Assembly (NCBI GenBank): GCA_027924645.1
Contig: BSBN01001149.1
Span: forward strand, 744,001-808,000
DNA: 64,000 nucleotides
Direction of reading: 5' to 3'
Source of the DNA: Cunninghamia lanceolata
Lineage: Eukaryota; Streptophyta; Pinopsida; Cupressales; Cupressaceae
In this document: positions 12,916 through 25,085 of the stretch, piece by piece
Numbering within the stretch: position 1 is the first letter of the stretch
How the letters are laid out: the number at the start of each line of letters is the position of its first letter
Made by a program: the position numbers and the translations under genes
Notes under the pieces: model-generated
Seen by the model: the letters and a program-made list of their open reading frames with translations, nothing else
Told to the model about the DNA's origin: nothing
The model's database searches: none

Positions 12916-14177
12916 TTAGGCTGGTGGATATAAAACCAATTTCTTGGTCACAGTCCCATTGGATATGATCATGTTACTAGACCTACAACCTATAAATGCA
13001 TCTCTTGTGGCAAGCCATGGTCTGTCTAGTATAAGAGGATAACCAGTGAGATTAACCTTGGGTTGTAGAACTATGCAATCAGTAGGGTATTCCCAGGAAT
13101 ATAATGCAATGACCAAATCCTCAATGACCCCTTCAAGTTTAACTGTAGACCTATCAACTAATTGCAAAACTGTCTGGGTAGGCCTAAGGTTGTTCAATTG
13201 GAGTGTCTGCATTGTTTCCTTAGTCATTACATTAATTGTACTACCTAAATCTATCAGAGTATTCTTAATCAGAGTCCCATTGGTTTTGACATCAACTACT
13301 AGACTACCTAGATCTGTATATTTGGGAATAGTTATATTTCCCAACATTATGTTAGCAAGGTTACCTAAAACATGAACTGTCTTTGGGTCTATCCTCTTCC
13401 TTCCTTGTTTCTTTATGCAAAGATCTTTGATAGTCTTAGTATAGATGGGAATATCTTTAATGGCTTGGATGAAGGGAATATTTATGCTTATATATTACAA
13501 CTGGCCTATGAGGTCATTTTTAGACTGTGATGGTTGTTTCTGGATAGCCAAGCGTTCAAGGAAAGAAGGCTTAGGATTTGAAATGTTCTTAGGGCCCTGA
13601 GTTGATTCAAGTTCCAAAGGTGATTTATCTGAGGCTTCCTCTGTGGGTTCTTCATCTTCAAGTTCTGTAATTTGGGGAGATGAAGGGCCCGCAAGTTGCT
13701 TCCCTGATATGAGATGAGCATTACTCACTTCTACCCCATAGGTGAGGTATTGCATCACCTCGTTAGTATAAGCCTATTGAACAGGCTTGTTGTTAGGATT
13801 AGGTGCAGGTTGGGCAAGGATTTGGGTAGGTCTAAGAGGTAGATTTTGAGGTGCTAAAGGAGGCATTATGGCTGGCTATTGTGGTTGAGATGGAAGCATG
13901 GGTTGTTGGTAATTTGCATTTTGATGCCATTGTTGGTTCTTGTTCCATTGGGGCTGCCATTGAGGTTGCTTCGTAGGCCACTAGGGGTTATAGGTGGCAC
14001 CTTGAAAACCTTTTTGGGGCCATGGGTTTGGCTGTTGTTGGTTCTAACTAGGTTCTGGAGTAGGCCATTGTGGGTTTCGCCAGAGATTTTGATTAGGCCA
14101 TGGATGGGTGTTTCAAGCAGAGAAATTTTGGTTTGAGCAGGAAAGGGTGAACTAAAATTTAGTAGACTAGAGGGCAT
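12916..14177 (-). pseudogene. RE1 gag C-terminal linker and protease (broken)
   Basis: The 14,177-13,866 part reads as a Trp/Gln/Asn/Pro-rich linker (repeated WPN/NQQ phrases), broken by stops. An acidic segment follows (13,495-13,758). The aspartic protease lies at 13,347-12,916: LIDLGSTINVM is the active-site flap, in the DLG variant usual for Athila/Tat, and LILDRPWLATRDAFI is the second landmark, where the usual Gly is Asp. It would process Gag-Pol. It is separated from gag by at least one frame change. Confidence 0.8.
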
Positions 14178-14209
14178 ACCTTGTCTTTGCTACCAAGGTC
14201 TCCTTTGAG

Positions 14210-15211
14210 CTATGTAGAACAATTGTCCATCCTCTCCTTCAAATGGCTAAATTCTGGCCTTTCAACCTTCTCTTGTTGGATGCTTGCCACCCTTTTGCAT
14301 TTACAATGGGCCTTCCATTTCCTACAACTAGGACAATAGTCAGTAAGCATTGCATCAGCTTCTTCTTGTTTCTTCTTGATATGAAGAGTGTCTAGTTGTG
14401 TAGCCATATGGCTGATTATGTCCTCCTTCGTGTTGGACAGCAAGTTACTGATTTCTACCCTTGAAAATCCATTGGTTGCTTTGTTGGTAATTGATGTCCT
14501 TTCTCCCCTTGGTCATCTGGTGAAAATCCTTGAATAATTTTGACAAACTTTACAAATTGACTCAAAAGGTAGCTGAGAAATATCACCTTGCCCAATGAGA
14601 TTCAGGGCATCCATGCAATCATCCTTAACTCCTCTTAAGAAAACTAGTTTTAATGATTATTTAGACAATCTATTTTGGAGGTTTTTCTTCAGAGCAAACT
14701 AGAATCTTTCAACATAATCTTCGAGTGGCTCCTCCTCCTTTTGTGGCATTCTGAAGATGTCATCTCTCCTCATGTAATGTCTTCGGCAGTAATCTTGGTA
14801 TTTCTCCAAGAATTTCTTCTTCATTGTATCCCAGTCTGGAATGACATCTTTTCCTAGTCCCATAAACCATCTCAAGGTTGCATCCTTGAGAGTAGCAGGA
14901 AAGAATTTCATCTTGTGAGCATCTGAGGTGTAGTCATAGCTCCTACACAAGATATCAAACTCAAATAGAAATGTATCTAGGTCCTCTGTCACTAGGCCAT
15001 AGAAGACTGGTAATGCTGATGGTGGAATATTTTTCAGCACTATAGCCCTCTCATGATCAGTGATAGGGAACTTGAGTGTTGCTTGCTCTGGTGGATCCTC
15101 CACCGCAACATCTTCCATGGTTCTGAAGGTCCCCTCTGTAGATGTGGAAGAAGCTGATGGAGATGTAGAAGGTATTGTAAGAGGAAGCTCCTCTTCTTTA
15201 GCACTTTCCAC
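14210..15211 (-). pseudogene. RE1 gag (broken)
   Basis: The frame starts with a Met at 15,211. The capsid-like retrotrans_gag domain is visible from about residue 60: FYGLVTEDLDTFLFEFD, then KMKFFPATLKDATLRWF and FLEKYQDYCRRHYMRRD. A TAG at 14,699 interrupts it; the same frame continues to a degenerate zinc knuckle (YCPSCRKWKAHCKCKR, near 14,330). Gag forms the particle that packages element RNA. The start was chosen as the first Met upstream of the homologous domain in this frame; the true start could lie elsewhere. Confidence 0.83.
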
Positions 15212-15446
15212 TGTATTGTTGATAAAGTTAGTTGTATCTTCTATATCCTGATAATTTTAAGGGAGGAATCTGCCTCGGTTGTCTCTCTACCTCTGCATAC
15301 AGTAAATTTGGCTTTATATTTCAGTGGTCCTGCACAATGTTAGTATAATTCTGGTGTTTCTAAAAGAGTAAATCTATTAACCCAAATGTTGGAATCAAAA
15401 TTTAAATTATGAAAGCATGTAAAATGAGCCTATGAAGGTAGCACCA

Positions 15447-15464
15447 TCCCTGGCAATGGCACCA
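15447..15464 (-). other. RE1 primer-binding site (tRNA-Asp type)
   Basis: The minus strand reads TGGTGCCATTGCCAGGGA, four bases inside the 5' LTR. It matches the complement of the plant tRNA-Asp(GTC) 3' end at 15 of 18 bases. All three mismatches are C-to-T or G-to-A changes at CpG positions. Confidence 0.85.
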
Positions 15465-15468
15465 CAAA

Positions 15469-16854
15469 TGTAGAGGAAAACTAATGTGTTGTAGACTTGA
15501 CATAATTCAGGGGTAAACCTATCTGAACAGTCCACTCTATCATTGTACTCCTACATTAAATTATCCAAGGAGTGTAATCTTATGATGGTACTGCACTATA
15601 TGTGCCTTCAGGGCTCATATTCTTCCTAGACTATCTTATCCAAACCTACTCAGGCTATTCTACTCAATTGAAATTCACAGAAATGCAAGAACAATAAAAA
15701 TAGCTATAGAATCTAGTGGCTATGGGTACCTTCAGCATAATCTATAGATAACTGTTATCAACAGGAAATTACAGAATTAACTCAAAACATCCAAAATGAT
15801 AAAAGGACTAATGCTAACCTCCAGAGGACTTAAAGTAGACAAAGCATGCATTTGTTCATGAACCATACTACTGTATTTTGACAATCAAAGTATTCTAATT
15901 GACTCGTAATGTATTTATATTCAAATGAAAAATAGATTTAACAAGAATGCATGAAGGAATGAAGAAATAAATGAAGTGAGGATCAATACCTTAAGTGGTT
16001 GGCTCAGGGGACTGACTCACTTAACTGGAAATCAAATCTAATTCAGATACTCACGCATCCTCATAACACATGGTTTCATTCATTTCAAATCATTAACAGA
16101 ATCTCTTCAGATCGTATTCAATAATGACATTCCTCAATAAAACATGTTTGGATCTTCCAATATTGAAAACAGAGTAACAACTGAGTAACTAGGAAATAAA
16201 GTAACTAACTTGATATCTAACTTATCCCTCCTAACTTATATAGAGTCAAGAGAGTTTTATGCAACTACCAACTAACTTCAACCATCAATCCATTCCTAGA
16301 TACTAGGATACAGGTTTGAGATTGATTTATTAATCTAACTAAATAGAGGAAAGAGTCTCCTATTCAAACATGAATTTTCATGCAACAGATCTCATGAAGA
16401 ACACACATAAGCTTTGTTTGAAACAAGTCTTCTTCTTCTTCTGCATTTATTTCTATCCATGATGGTTCACATTCACTCTCCAGCTACCTGCATGTTTGGC
16501 GTCCTAACTTCACTTCCTTTAATTCTCCTGTCTGTAACTTCACTGCAAATGCTCATTTCCTTGACACGTTCTTACTGCACAGGGGTTAATTCACAAACAT
16601 ATCCACACAAGTAACCATCATGACTAAACCATAGGATTCCATCTATATTGTGTGCATACTCGTATTTAAATCATTCAATTGATAATATCATCACCATATT
16701 CCATATTAATATCATAGATTCAAAGTCTTGCAAAGTATATAAAAAGACAGCATATAATGATGGTGGTGTTGGTAAAGTGTCTGGAGGATCATATGGAAAA
16801 GCTCTAAAATCATATAAAAACAACATAAAAAGAGGTCAATATTTCAACCCATCA
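15469..16854 (-). repeat. RE1 5' LTR
   Basis: This is the partner of 4,724-6,116, with the same ends (TGTAGAGG...ACCCATCA on the plus strand). Its outer end at 16,854 is followed by ACAAG, the presumed target duplication. Differences from the 3' LTR are mostly transitions. Confidence 0.92.
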
Positions 16855-16859
16855 ACAAG

Positions 16860-18700
16860 TACAGGGTAGAATCTTGAGGTTGTTTTGTGTTTGATAAACA
16901 AGCCCATAAATTCTTCAACCATTGGTTCATCACCACATAGTATTTTTTAGTCATTTCTTTCTACCTCTTTCCATTAGTGAGTGTTAGAATCGGATTAGGC
17001 CTAGTTTTCATTTGTGTTGAGTTGATTCAATATATGTATCTTAAGGTTAGAAAAGGGAACCAACCCTTTCTCTAGAGGTTGACCTCAAGTTCCAAGTCCC
17101 ATAGTTTGAGAGGTATTCACATGTTTCACTAGATAGTTGAGTAAGGTACTAAGAAAGGGTGCATATTCAAGTGACAATAGTGAATCCTAGTCTTTAGAGT
17201 TGTGTTCATGTTCTACAAGATATTCAAATGCTTTAGGAGGCTCAATTGTCATACTAGTTCCTCTTTCAGATTCGGGCATCTAGTTCCTATTTTGTTGTAG
17301 TTATAGGGGTTTCACCTTTTTTGCAAATGTAGGGGTGTCATTTTATTTTTCTACAAATATAGGAGTGTTACATTCTTTCTCTACAAATTCCTCTAAATCT
17401 TCATCCACTAAGATTTCACATTATGCACACCTAGCTTGTTGGAGAGTCTCAATTTTTCTACTTCTATTTTGTAGTTTATGCATCCAAATATGACATTACT
17501 TTCCCTTGTCCATTATTGTGGCCAATATCGTGACATCTCAATCTAAAGTTTCTTGCCTCTCTTTTATTACCAAACTACTAGAAACAAATTATGTTGCTTG
17601 GTGGAAAGCTGAGGATTTAGAGTTGTAGGCCACTAGTCAGTATCATCATCCTCTATGTGCAAGATTAATTTTATTTTCTCTCTTCTTGCAATGGAGGGAG
17701 CATTTGGGGTATTGGTAGATGTATGAACTTGTGTGGTGGTAGGAACTTCAATTTATGTTTCATCTACTTCAAGAATCTCAGCTTTAGGAGCCTCAACTTT
17801 AAAGGAACCTCACCATCATGAGCCTCAACTTCAGAACCTGAACTTTAGTAGCTATATTGTCATATGCCTATTCCTCATCATCCTCTATAGTCACAACAAA
17901 GTATGAACAATCTCTAGGAGGCGTTATCAATTACAATGCTTCTAAAATAAGAGTTTTAATGAGCCCATGGTGGGCAAGATATTCGGTCCTGTCCTTTAGG
18001 ACTTCAATGCACATTCTACACAAGGAACGAAATGAGAAATAGGGAAGATTATTTGTTGATATTGAATAATGACCTTGGCAACCTCATCCTAAGGATTAGG
18101 TAGAGACAAATGAACCATGCCTTGACCTAATACAACATTAGCATGCTCCCTACAATGTAGGAACCTTTTCCATAGGAGTTTTAGATTAGAAAAACAACCA
18201 ACTTCAATTGGAAAATAGCTTCCCCTATCTTTGGCAATCTTGTCACCAAGGTACAATAAAAGGAAGGCCGAGTGAAAATGTAACCCCTACCAATGTTACG
18301 CTATCCTTTGTACACCCCATCACAAATTCTAGAGTGGTCTAGTCATCAAATCCACAAAGGTGGGATTAAAGAACATTTCCCAACCACCAGTTTTGAAAAT
18401 ATCATGAATTCTCTTATTTTCTTTTAACCTTGTAATGTCCACTAGTTCTCAGTGATTATGGGTGTCTCCCATGTTTTCTACAATCAGCATTGGTGAATAA
18501 ACTATTGGATTTCCTACAGACTATGAAACAAGTTTGAACAACTATGAGTGAAAAATAACTTAGATAGACAGTTCTCCTATAGATGATAAAATAGAAAATA
18601 GAAAATGGTGGTTGAAGTTTACAATAGATGGATGTGACTTTGTGTATCATGTCATTATGAGTTTGTAACCACTAAATATTGAGCATGTGTGAAATAATAA
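16860..18700 (-). pseudogene. RE0 fossil element: extra ORF remnant
   Basis: Translating the minus strand gives recognisable pieces of the same extra ORF found in RE1 and RE2. FKTGGWEMFFNPTFVDL (near 18,380-18,340) matches the GWLxFL block, and a Glu/Val/Pro-rich acidic part lies near 17,760-17,840. Frames change often. RE1 is inserted at its left edge, so the remainder should lie left of 4,724. The element is older than RE1 and RE2. Confidence 0.55.
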
Positions 18701-19580
18701 TAGGAAAAGGCAAAAAAATGGCAATAATTGGACATGTCATACAAAATAATGATTAGACATGAGATAAGATATGATAAACAAATTTTATACCCCCAACTTA
18801 ATGCACTAGCCATCCATAGGTTTGGGGGCTATTAAAAGACACATAATAATTATATTTAGAAATAAATAATATCTAATAGTTTGAGAAGGCAAATAAAAAA
18901 TGTTTATCGATAGGGGTACCAAAAATAAGTGTCATGTCACATGAAAAGTGATAATATAGTCAAATTTAGAAACAATGATAGGAGGTGCAATAGAAGCTTG
19001 TGGTACAAAGGATAAAAGTCAATAACATGCATCTTGATCTCCTTTGGAGCACTCATCAAGCAACTGATGTCTTCCATACTATGACACAAGTTGTTGTTTC
19101 TCACAACAAGTGGTGTGACACTAATAAATGATACATCAAGAGCATTAAAAAGAGTGGAGCATGTAAGATCACAACTTGATGCACCTATAATAAACAAAAG
19201 AGCATAATAGAACAAGCTATTTTTATTTTTATTTTTTATCACAACAAGGGACCACTAGGAAACTAGTTTCCAAATTTTTGCTGCTTGGAGGCACCATAAA
19301 AATGGTTTCCACCTTTAAGAATTTATTTCAATTACAGTCCACTAGAAACTAGTTTTCAAATTGTAACTATCTAACAACGCCTGAAGGTTTTCATTACTAG
19401 ATTTTATTTTATTTTTATTTTTTATATTTTTAATACAATTTTTTTTTTTTTTGTATTTGGAGAGATACTAGAGAATAGGGTGAACTCTAGACAAGGCTAA
19501 ATGGATACCATCCAACACATGGAGTTCTTTCTAGAACTCTAAAATGGAACTTTTTTTGGAAGTTGATTTATTGTATAGCT
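18701..19580 (-). other. RE0 spacer between integrase and extra ORF
   Basis: There is no reading frame of note. It contains a G-rich tract (minus strand TAAGTTGGGGGT, 18,789-18,800) similar to the internal polypurine copy of RE1, and a long T/A homopolymer stretch at about 19,405-19,455. Confidence 0.45.
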
Positions 19581-20575
19581 TCAAATGATGTCTATTGACA
19601 AAAAGAGCCATCTGATTAGAATATATAGTACATAATCTAACTACACCATTATCATAGATAGTCTTGATCTTATTTACCCCTAACCAGCATGTATGAAACT
19701 TGCTTTTGAAGTCCTAAAATCTAAAATCATACAATAGTGCCCAATCTCCTAGTTGGAATGATCACTTGCAAATGAAATGATCATTGCCACAAGGCACATT
19801 ATCGTTGAACTACTTTTGTGTGAAAAAGAGCATGTTCAAGCATCTCATTTAGTGAATGTAGATGTTAAATCCTTACTTTTTATGCATCAATAAGATTCAT
19901 GCCCAATTCCAAAATTGTACGTAAAATTTTAATTTCAAACTCTATAGGTAACACAATTCTCTTACCATAAACAAGCTTGTAATGTGTAAGACCAGTGGTG
20001 GTCTTCCATGTTGTTTGGTAACCTCATATAGCTTCAGGAAGATGAGTGGTCCAATCTTGTCAATGAAGTGTGATAGTATTTCTAAGGATATTATCAAGCT
20101 CTCTATTTGTAACTTTGGCTTGGTCATTAGCTTGTGGATGATATGGTGATGAATTGTGATGTTGAATCTCATATTCACATACTAAGGTAGAAACAACATC
20201 AAAAGTGAATTGTGGACCTTGATCTATAACAATCTCTTTGGGTACACTAAACTATGTGAAGATTTTTGTGTACAAGAATTCATCAAATTTTGTATCATGA
20301 ACATGCTTCAATGTTGAACCTCAACCCACTTGGTGATTGAATCTATACAGACCAATTTCTACTCCTTATTCTTTGATGGAGGATTAATATAACCTACAAA
20401 ATATAGTCTCCATTTTTCAAAAGGTTCAATTGATAGTTGTGGTTCAAGTGGCATCTCATCTAAACTCATGAGTTAGCTCATGCATTGGCACTTATCATAG
20501 TGTTGAACAAACTTCTTGCAATATCTATGAAGAGTAGGCCAATAGTATCTTGCAATAAGGATCTTAGTTAATATG
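19581..20575 (-). pseudogene. RE0 fossil integrase
   Basis: The minus strand gives KILIARYYWPTLHRYCKK (near 20,560), the zinc-binding part, followed by degenerate core and C-terminal segments. These align by order with RE1 integrase (for example the HxQANGQxxV-like region near 20,110 and the VYGKRIVL-like block near 19,960). Many stops and shifts are present. RE2 is inserted at its upstream end; the reading continues at 33,410 on the other side. Confidence 0.65.
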
Positions 20576-20580
20576 CACTG
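20576..20580. repeat. RE2 target site duplication (left)
   Basis: CACTG directly precedes the left LTR. The identical CACTG follows the right LTR at 33,405-33,409. Confidence 0.9.
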
Positions 20581-21930
20581 TGACAAGGGTCATTGTACCT
20601 CAGCATTTAATCACATTTCATGTGTCAAATCCAGAGTTATGTCCTTAGCTATATGCAATTAGGAATCCTATAGTTACCAGTTCGTTTAACTAATTCTAAT
20701 GATCTTGACTGATTGAAGATACTAGTGCTACTGATCTATCTACTAAGAAAATGAATTCTAGGAATATTGAAAATAGAGCTGATACAATGAATTGCTAATG
20801 TAGAACTATACTATTCCATTCAATTTGAAACATACATTTATCTATGAGAAAATAATACCTATTTTCTTAAGTAGAATCTGAAACAGAATAACAAAACAAA
20901 TAATATTGGCCTTCTGCCTTGGTGGTGGGAGTGGGCCCTTGCTCCACACCCTTAGAGCTGAAGACCAAAGCAATGAATAAGCACAAGAAGATAATATCAC
21001 AATTCACTTTTAGTCCAATTCCATCAGCTTTTGTATTCAGAAAAATGTCTATATCAAAATGAGATTACAAAAATCAGAAATCATCCTCTGTATATCTTCT
21101 ACTGCTACTTTTGTAAATTTATATCTAATCCAGTGATGAGATATCACTTATCCTAACTACTAGTTCATCTGTGAGATAGGACCGATCTCTTATTCTTCTA
21201 ACTGTTTAACTACAGAGTAAACATTCATGCAATTAAAATAGATTTAGTCGAACAACAGTCTCACTAAATCTGAGTCTTAGTTTTAAATACAACTAGGCAG
21301 CGAGGCCCTGAAATATAGGTGTTTAAATTAGTTTGTCAATAACTCATGCAAAATCAAAAAGAAAGATAAAACTTCTAGCAGTTAACTACGGTCCTCATTC
21401 GATTACTCGGGTGCTGATTGAGTAATATCTGGAGCACCCCAATTACCATTGGAAGTGTTGACTGGTAGTGGTGCTAGAAATCTGCATTTGTGCTAAGGAG
21501 GCTCTGGAGATGTATGCTTCTATCTGCAACTCTGGAGATATGTTCATGACTTCCGTCCAGCTCTAGAGATGAGTCACCCATTACCTCAAAATCTCTCCAA
21601 TCATATTGGAAAATATTGGAGACTGGTGTGGTATCCTTATGTCAGCTCCGAAGATTATTAGGACCACCTCCGAAGATGACCAAAATTGTCTTTGCCCAAA
21701 CATCTGCACCTATAGAATCAAAAAGAGCAAATTTTTGCATATTTCCATTAATTCAATGCACATTAGTCCTTCAATTAGAAATCATGATTTTAAGTAATTC
21801 ATCTCTTATTAATCATAATTAGAACAATCTTGTTAATCTATTCTGGTGCAGTCATCAGGATAATGGAATAAGAAGGAAGAAAAAGAGGGGTAAAAAGGTC
21901 TATTTCATGGGTACTACCTGGCACTCATCA
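20581..21930 (-). repeat. RE2 3' LTR
   Basis: It is collinear with 32,054-33,404 from TGACAAGGGT to GGCACTCATCA. Similarity ends at 21,930, where the polypurine tract begins. LTR divergence is roughly 6-7% by eye over the first 230 bases. Confidence 0.93.
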
Positions 21931-21941
21931 TCCCCCCATAC
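21931..21941 (-). other. RE2 polypurine tract
   Basis: The minus strand reads GTATGGGGGGA directly before the 3' LTR (TGATGAGTG). Composition and position are as expected for the plus-strand primer. Confidence 0.8.
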
Positions 21942-21968
21942 TTAAAGGTTAGCAGGTCCTCCTGCTTC

Positions 21969-24900
21969 TCACAATCTGGACTTATTGAGGTGGAATATTC
22001 TATCAGTCAAGTTGTAGTCTTTTGTATAAGTAGACCAAGTGGTGCGGTCTATATTACCATTTCCTCTGAACTGATCAACCTGCTTCATCCATTCCTGTAA
22101 TTTATCATCTTCCATTTGTTCAACCCAGATAGGTAGTGGCTCAATGATGAGAGGGGGTCTGAAATGGCCACCTATCCACTCCAGTTGGTATTTATCCATC
22201 ATTTTGGACACTAACCTAGCCTTCCTCATAAACAACCTGAGGTTGGCAAGGGACACCACTTCCCTCATCTTCTATTCTGTAGTCAAGGTGTTCCATCTTT
22301 TCTTTGCCACTAGAAGCATTTGATTAGATAAACTATTTATGAGGAGACCAAAATCAATATAGCATTCCTACAGATGTTTTAGATATAAAGGCAAGACCTA
22401 GTCTTACTATTTGGCTGGTAAATGTATGCCCTGAACTGGATCTTAAAAGCATGGGGATTTGGACATTCTTTTCTGATAAAAAGTTTATTTCTGGATCCTT
22501 CTTTAGATAGGCCTTCATCCTTTCATTCCAAATCTGATGATTTCTCATCAGCGACATGAATGCCTTGAGTTAACATTCTCCTACATAATAGTTGATAATG
22601 AAGGTAATATCATCAATGCAAAAACCCTGCAAATATAACTCACACAAAAAATCTTTATCCTCATCAAAACTTCTCATGTATGCTTCCATGAACCCTACCC
22701 CTGTCTTTGTGTCCTCAATCAAATTAGACAGAAACAAAGATATTTTTCTCTATAGGATTCTTTCTTTTAGAAACAGAGCATAACTTCCACTTGGGGGTCT
22801 GTAAGATAGGATTTCAGATGAAATGGAAGCTACCTGAAGGACCTTTTCTTTCAAAGTTTGTACTCTTTTTGACATGGCAGTTACTGCCCTTTGTATTTGC
22901 AGCATGGGTTTAGAAGCCTCATATTCCCTACATCTCCTTTCCCAATGGAACAGTGCTTTAGGAATATCTATTGGTATTGGGCCTAAGTATGGATCTGTTT
23001 GCACCTCCTGTTCCATGGTTGCCCCTAGACCAATCAACTCCTAAATGTATTCTTCTTGATCATCTATCTTATTGTTGGCACATGTTAGTTGTTTGGCTTA
23101 GCTTTGTACTTTCTCAACAAGTGTTGCAATTATTGTGAGACTATTGTCTCGAGCCTTTGTAAGGTCAAAGATATTTTGTGCTGCCTCTGCCTCCTTTTCC
23201 TTGATGCTTTGGGCTACCTCTGCTTCCTTTTCCTTGATGCTTTCGGCTGCCTCTGCTTCCTTTTCCTTGATGCTTTGGGATGCCTTTGCCTCTTTGTCTT
23301 TCAATTTTGCCTCTTTCTCCTAAATTGTTTTCTATTTATTCTGGAGCTCTGCTTGCAATCCCTCAATCATCTGTTTTTGTTCCATTTATTTTTCTATCAT
23401 GACCTTCTTCAAGTCAGTAATAACTAGGTTCTTCCCCAATAATAATCTCTTTAGATTATCTATTTCTTCTAGCATCAGCTGCTTCCTTGATATCTCAACA
23501 TCCTCCTGATCAGAGGAGTGATAATAAGTCCATGTTTCTTCTTCTGTCTATTCCACTTCAGGGTTTTCCATAGCTCTTTGCTCTATACTGCCAGTTGCAT
23601 CCACTTGCCCTGCTAAAACTTCCCCTACAGTCTCCTTGCCCAAAGTTTCCTCTTGATTCCTCTCTACAATTAGTGGTACTGATGAAGGTGCAGCCTCATC
23701 TACAAAAGTTTTGAAACCCAAGAGAACTTCAGCAAGGAGAGTAGTATCTTTTTCAGCTTGGGTGAGTTTCCTTTTTCTCTTGCTTCTCCATAGCACAGGT
23801 GGAGTAGGTGCCTCTATAGTAGGTATATTATCCTCAGAGTCTGAGGAAATAGTAAAAGTGTCTCTCTGTTATGTCTCTGGAGCAGGGGAATGTTGTGAAG
23901 TTGGACTATGGGAACCTGGATGAACAGATGGCTCTAGGGAAACTTCTCTTTGTTTCTTCTTTCTAACTAGAGGAATTTCATCTGAATCATGAGATGCTTC
24001 CTCAGCCCAGTAGTGTATGCTGGAATCAGTTTTCTTTGAAGCTCTTTTTGTTTTCTGACCCTGACTTGTCTTTTTCTTTTGCTTCTTGGGGTCAGAAGTT
24101 TGGGTGGAAGTCTGCTCTATAATAACTATTTCCCCCATTAGTTCAATTGGAATAGACTCCTCAGCCAAGGTCATCTTTCACCTTGCTGAGCAAGTCATAT
24201 ATGGGGTTTGTTCTATAACAAGTTCCATAACTTCCTTCCTTTTTCTCTTTCTGCCATTAACAGGGGTAGCAGATGAAGTTGCCTCCAGTGAAGGCTTTTG
24301 ACCTTTACCTCTGTTAGTAGTTGGAGAGGAAATTGAAGACTCTGCCTCCCGATCCTGCTGGGTAGAGGGAGCCTCATCCATTCTTTGTACTCTCTCTGGT
24401 GTTTTGTCCTATGGTTTAGTATTTAAAAATGTGCCATAATGCTTCTCCATCATCTTGAGACATAAAGTGATGTTTCACAATCAGAAAAATGAGGCCATGG
24501 TGTTTCATAGGACCTTTCCCTTATTGAAACTTGTCTGCAAATGCTTTTATTACATATTACAGAAAGTTTGGAATGTTTATGCTAAATTCTGGGTGAGCAT
24601 TTCCATGCCTCAGAAAAATTAACATTTTCATTATTGGTCCTAGAACTATAGAAAATTGGTCATCACATGTAAAGTATTTCATCAACCATAATGCTACAGA
24701 CTGCCATGGGTTTGGAAGTGAAGACCTAACAATTCCTTTAACCTCATTTTTTTCTTAAATGTAATTGTATTGCAGGTTCACCTTCTTCAGAAAAATTTTT
24801 AATTAAATCAGTATATAGAGTTTTCAAATGGTAAAACCTCTCACCTTGTTCTAGTAATCCAGAGATATTACTGATGATGGTGGCAGAGATATTGACCTGA

Positions 24901-25085
24901 ATGCCTCTCACAATTGTTTGATTATCTCTCAAGTTACATAGGAATTCATCAACAATATCCTCTTGAAAACCTTCAAATTTCTCCAAGAACTCTAACCATC
25001 CTGCATTCCTTAGAATGTCTGCCATAGCTTCATCCTGCAGAAGACCTATTATATTTTCTAGCTCTGATTTCTTCTTAACACCCAT
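21969..25085 (-). pseudogene. RE2 extra ORF downstream of integrase (broken)
   Basis: The N-terminal part (25,085-24,744) contains AGWLEFLEKFEGFQED and TIVRGIQVNISATIISNISGL, homologous to the start of the RE1 extra ORF. After a frame change, one frame covers 24,381-22,354. It holds a basic/acidic region with likely nuclear localisation signals (GRKRKRKE; KKQKKKTSQGQKTKR), a Ser/Glu-rich part, and a coiled-coil built from three 11-residue repeats (SIKEKEAEAAQ type, 23,175-23,285). The C-terminal block ILSYRPPSGSYALFLKER is shared with RE1. A last frame (22,268-21,969) completes it. About 1,000 codons in all. Function is unknown; conservation in three families suggests a role in the element's life cycle. 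Confidence 0.75.
23175..23285 (-). repeat. 33-bp tandem repeat coding for 11-residue coiled-coil units
   Basis: Three consecutive near-identical 33-base units encode SIKEKEAEAAE, SIKEKEAEVAQ and SIKEKEAEAAQ on the minus strand. Eleven-residue periodicity is typical of hendecad coiled coils. The repeat keeps the frame, so it arose while the ORF was coding. Confidence 0.8.

Larger units (their letters stand above)
4724..16854 (-). mobile_element. RE1: Ty3/gypsy (Athila/Tat-type) LTR retrotransposon
   Basis: A nearly full-length 12.1-kb element lies on the minus strand. Its LTRs are at 15,469-16,854 (5') and 4,724-6,116 (3'), both with TG...CA ends. The flanking 5-mers GCAAG (4,719-4,723) and ACAAG (16,855-16,859) look like a target duplication with one mismatch. 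Gene order on the minus strand is gag, protease, RT, RNase H, integrase, spacer, then an extra ORF. That order, the large size and the tRNA-Asp-type primer site place it in the Athila/Tat branch. The LTRs differ at roughly 5% of sites by eye over the first 300 bases, and all genes carry stops or frameshifts, so it is old and inactive. It sits inside the fossil element RE0. Confidence 0.92.

Noticed and set aside
23089..23427. 112-codon plus-strand Cys/Leu/Phe-rich frame with apparent repeats
   Set aside because: Antisense of the coiled-coil repeat in the RE2 extra ORF.
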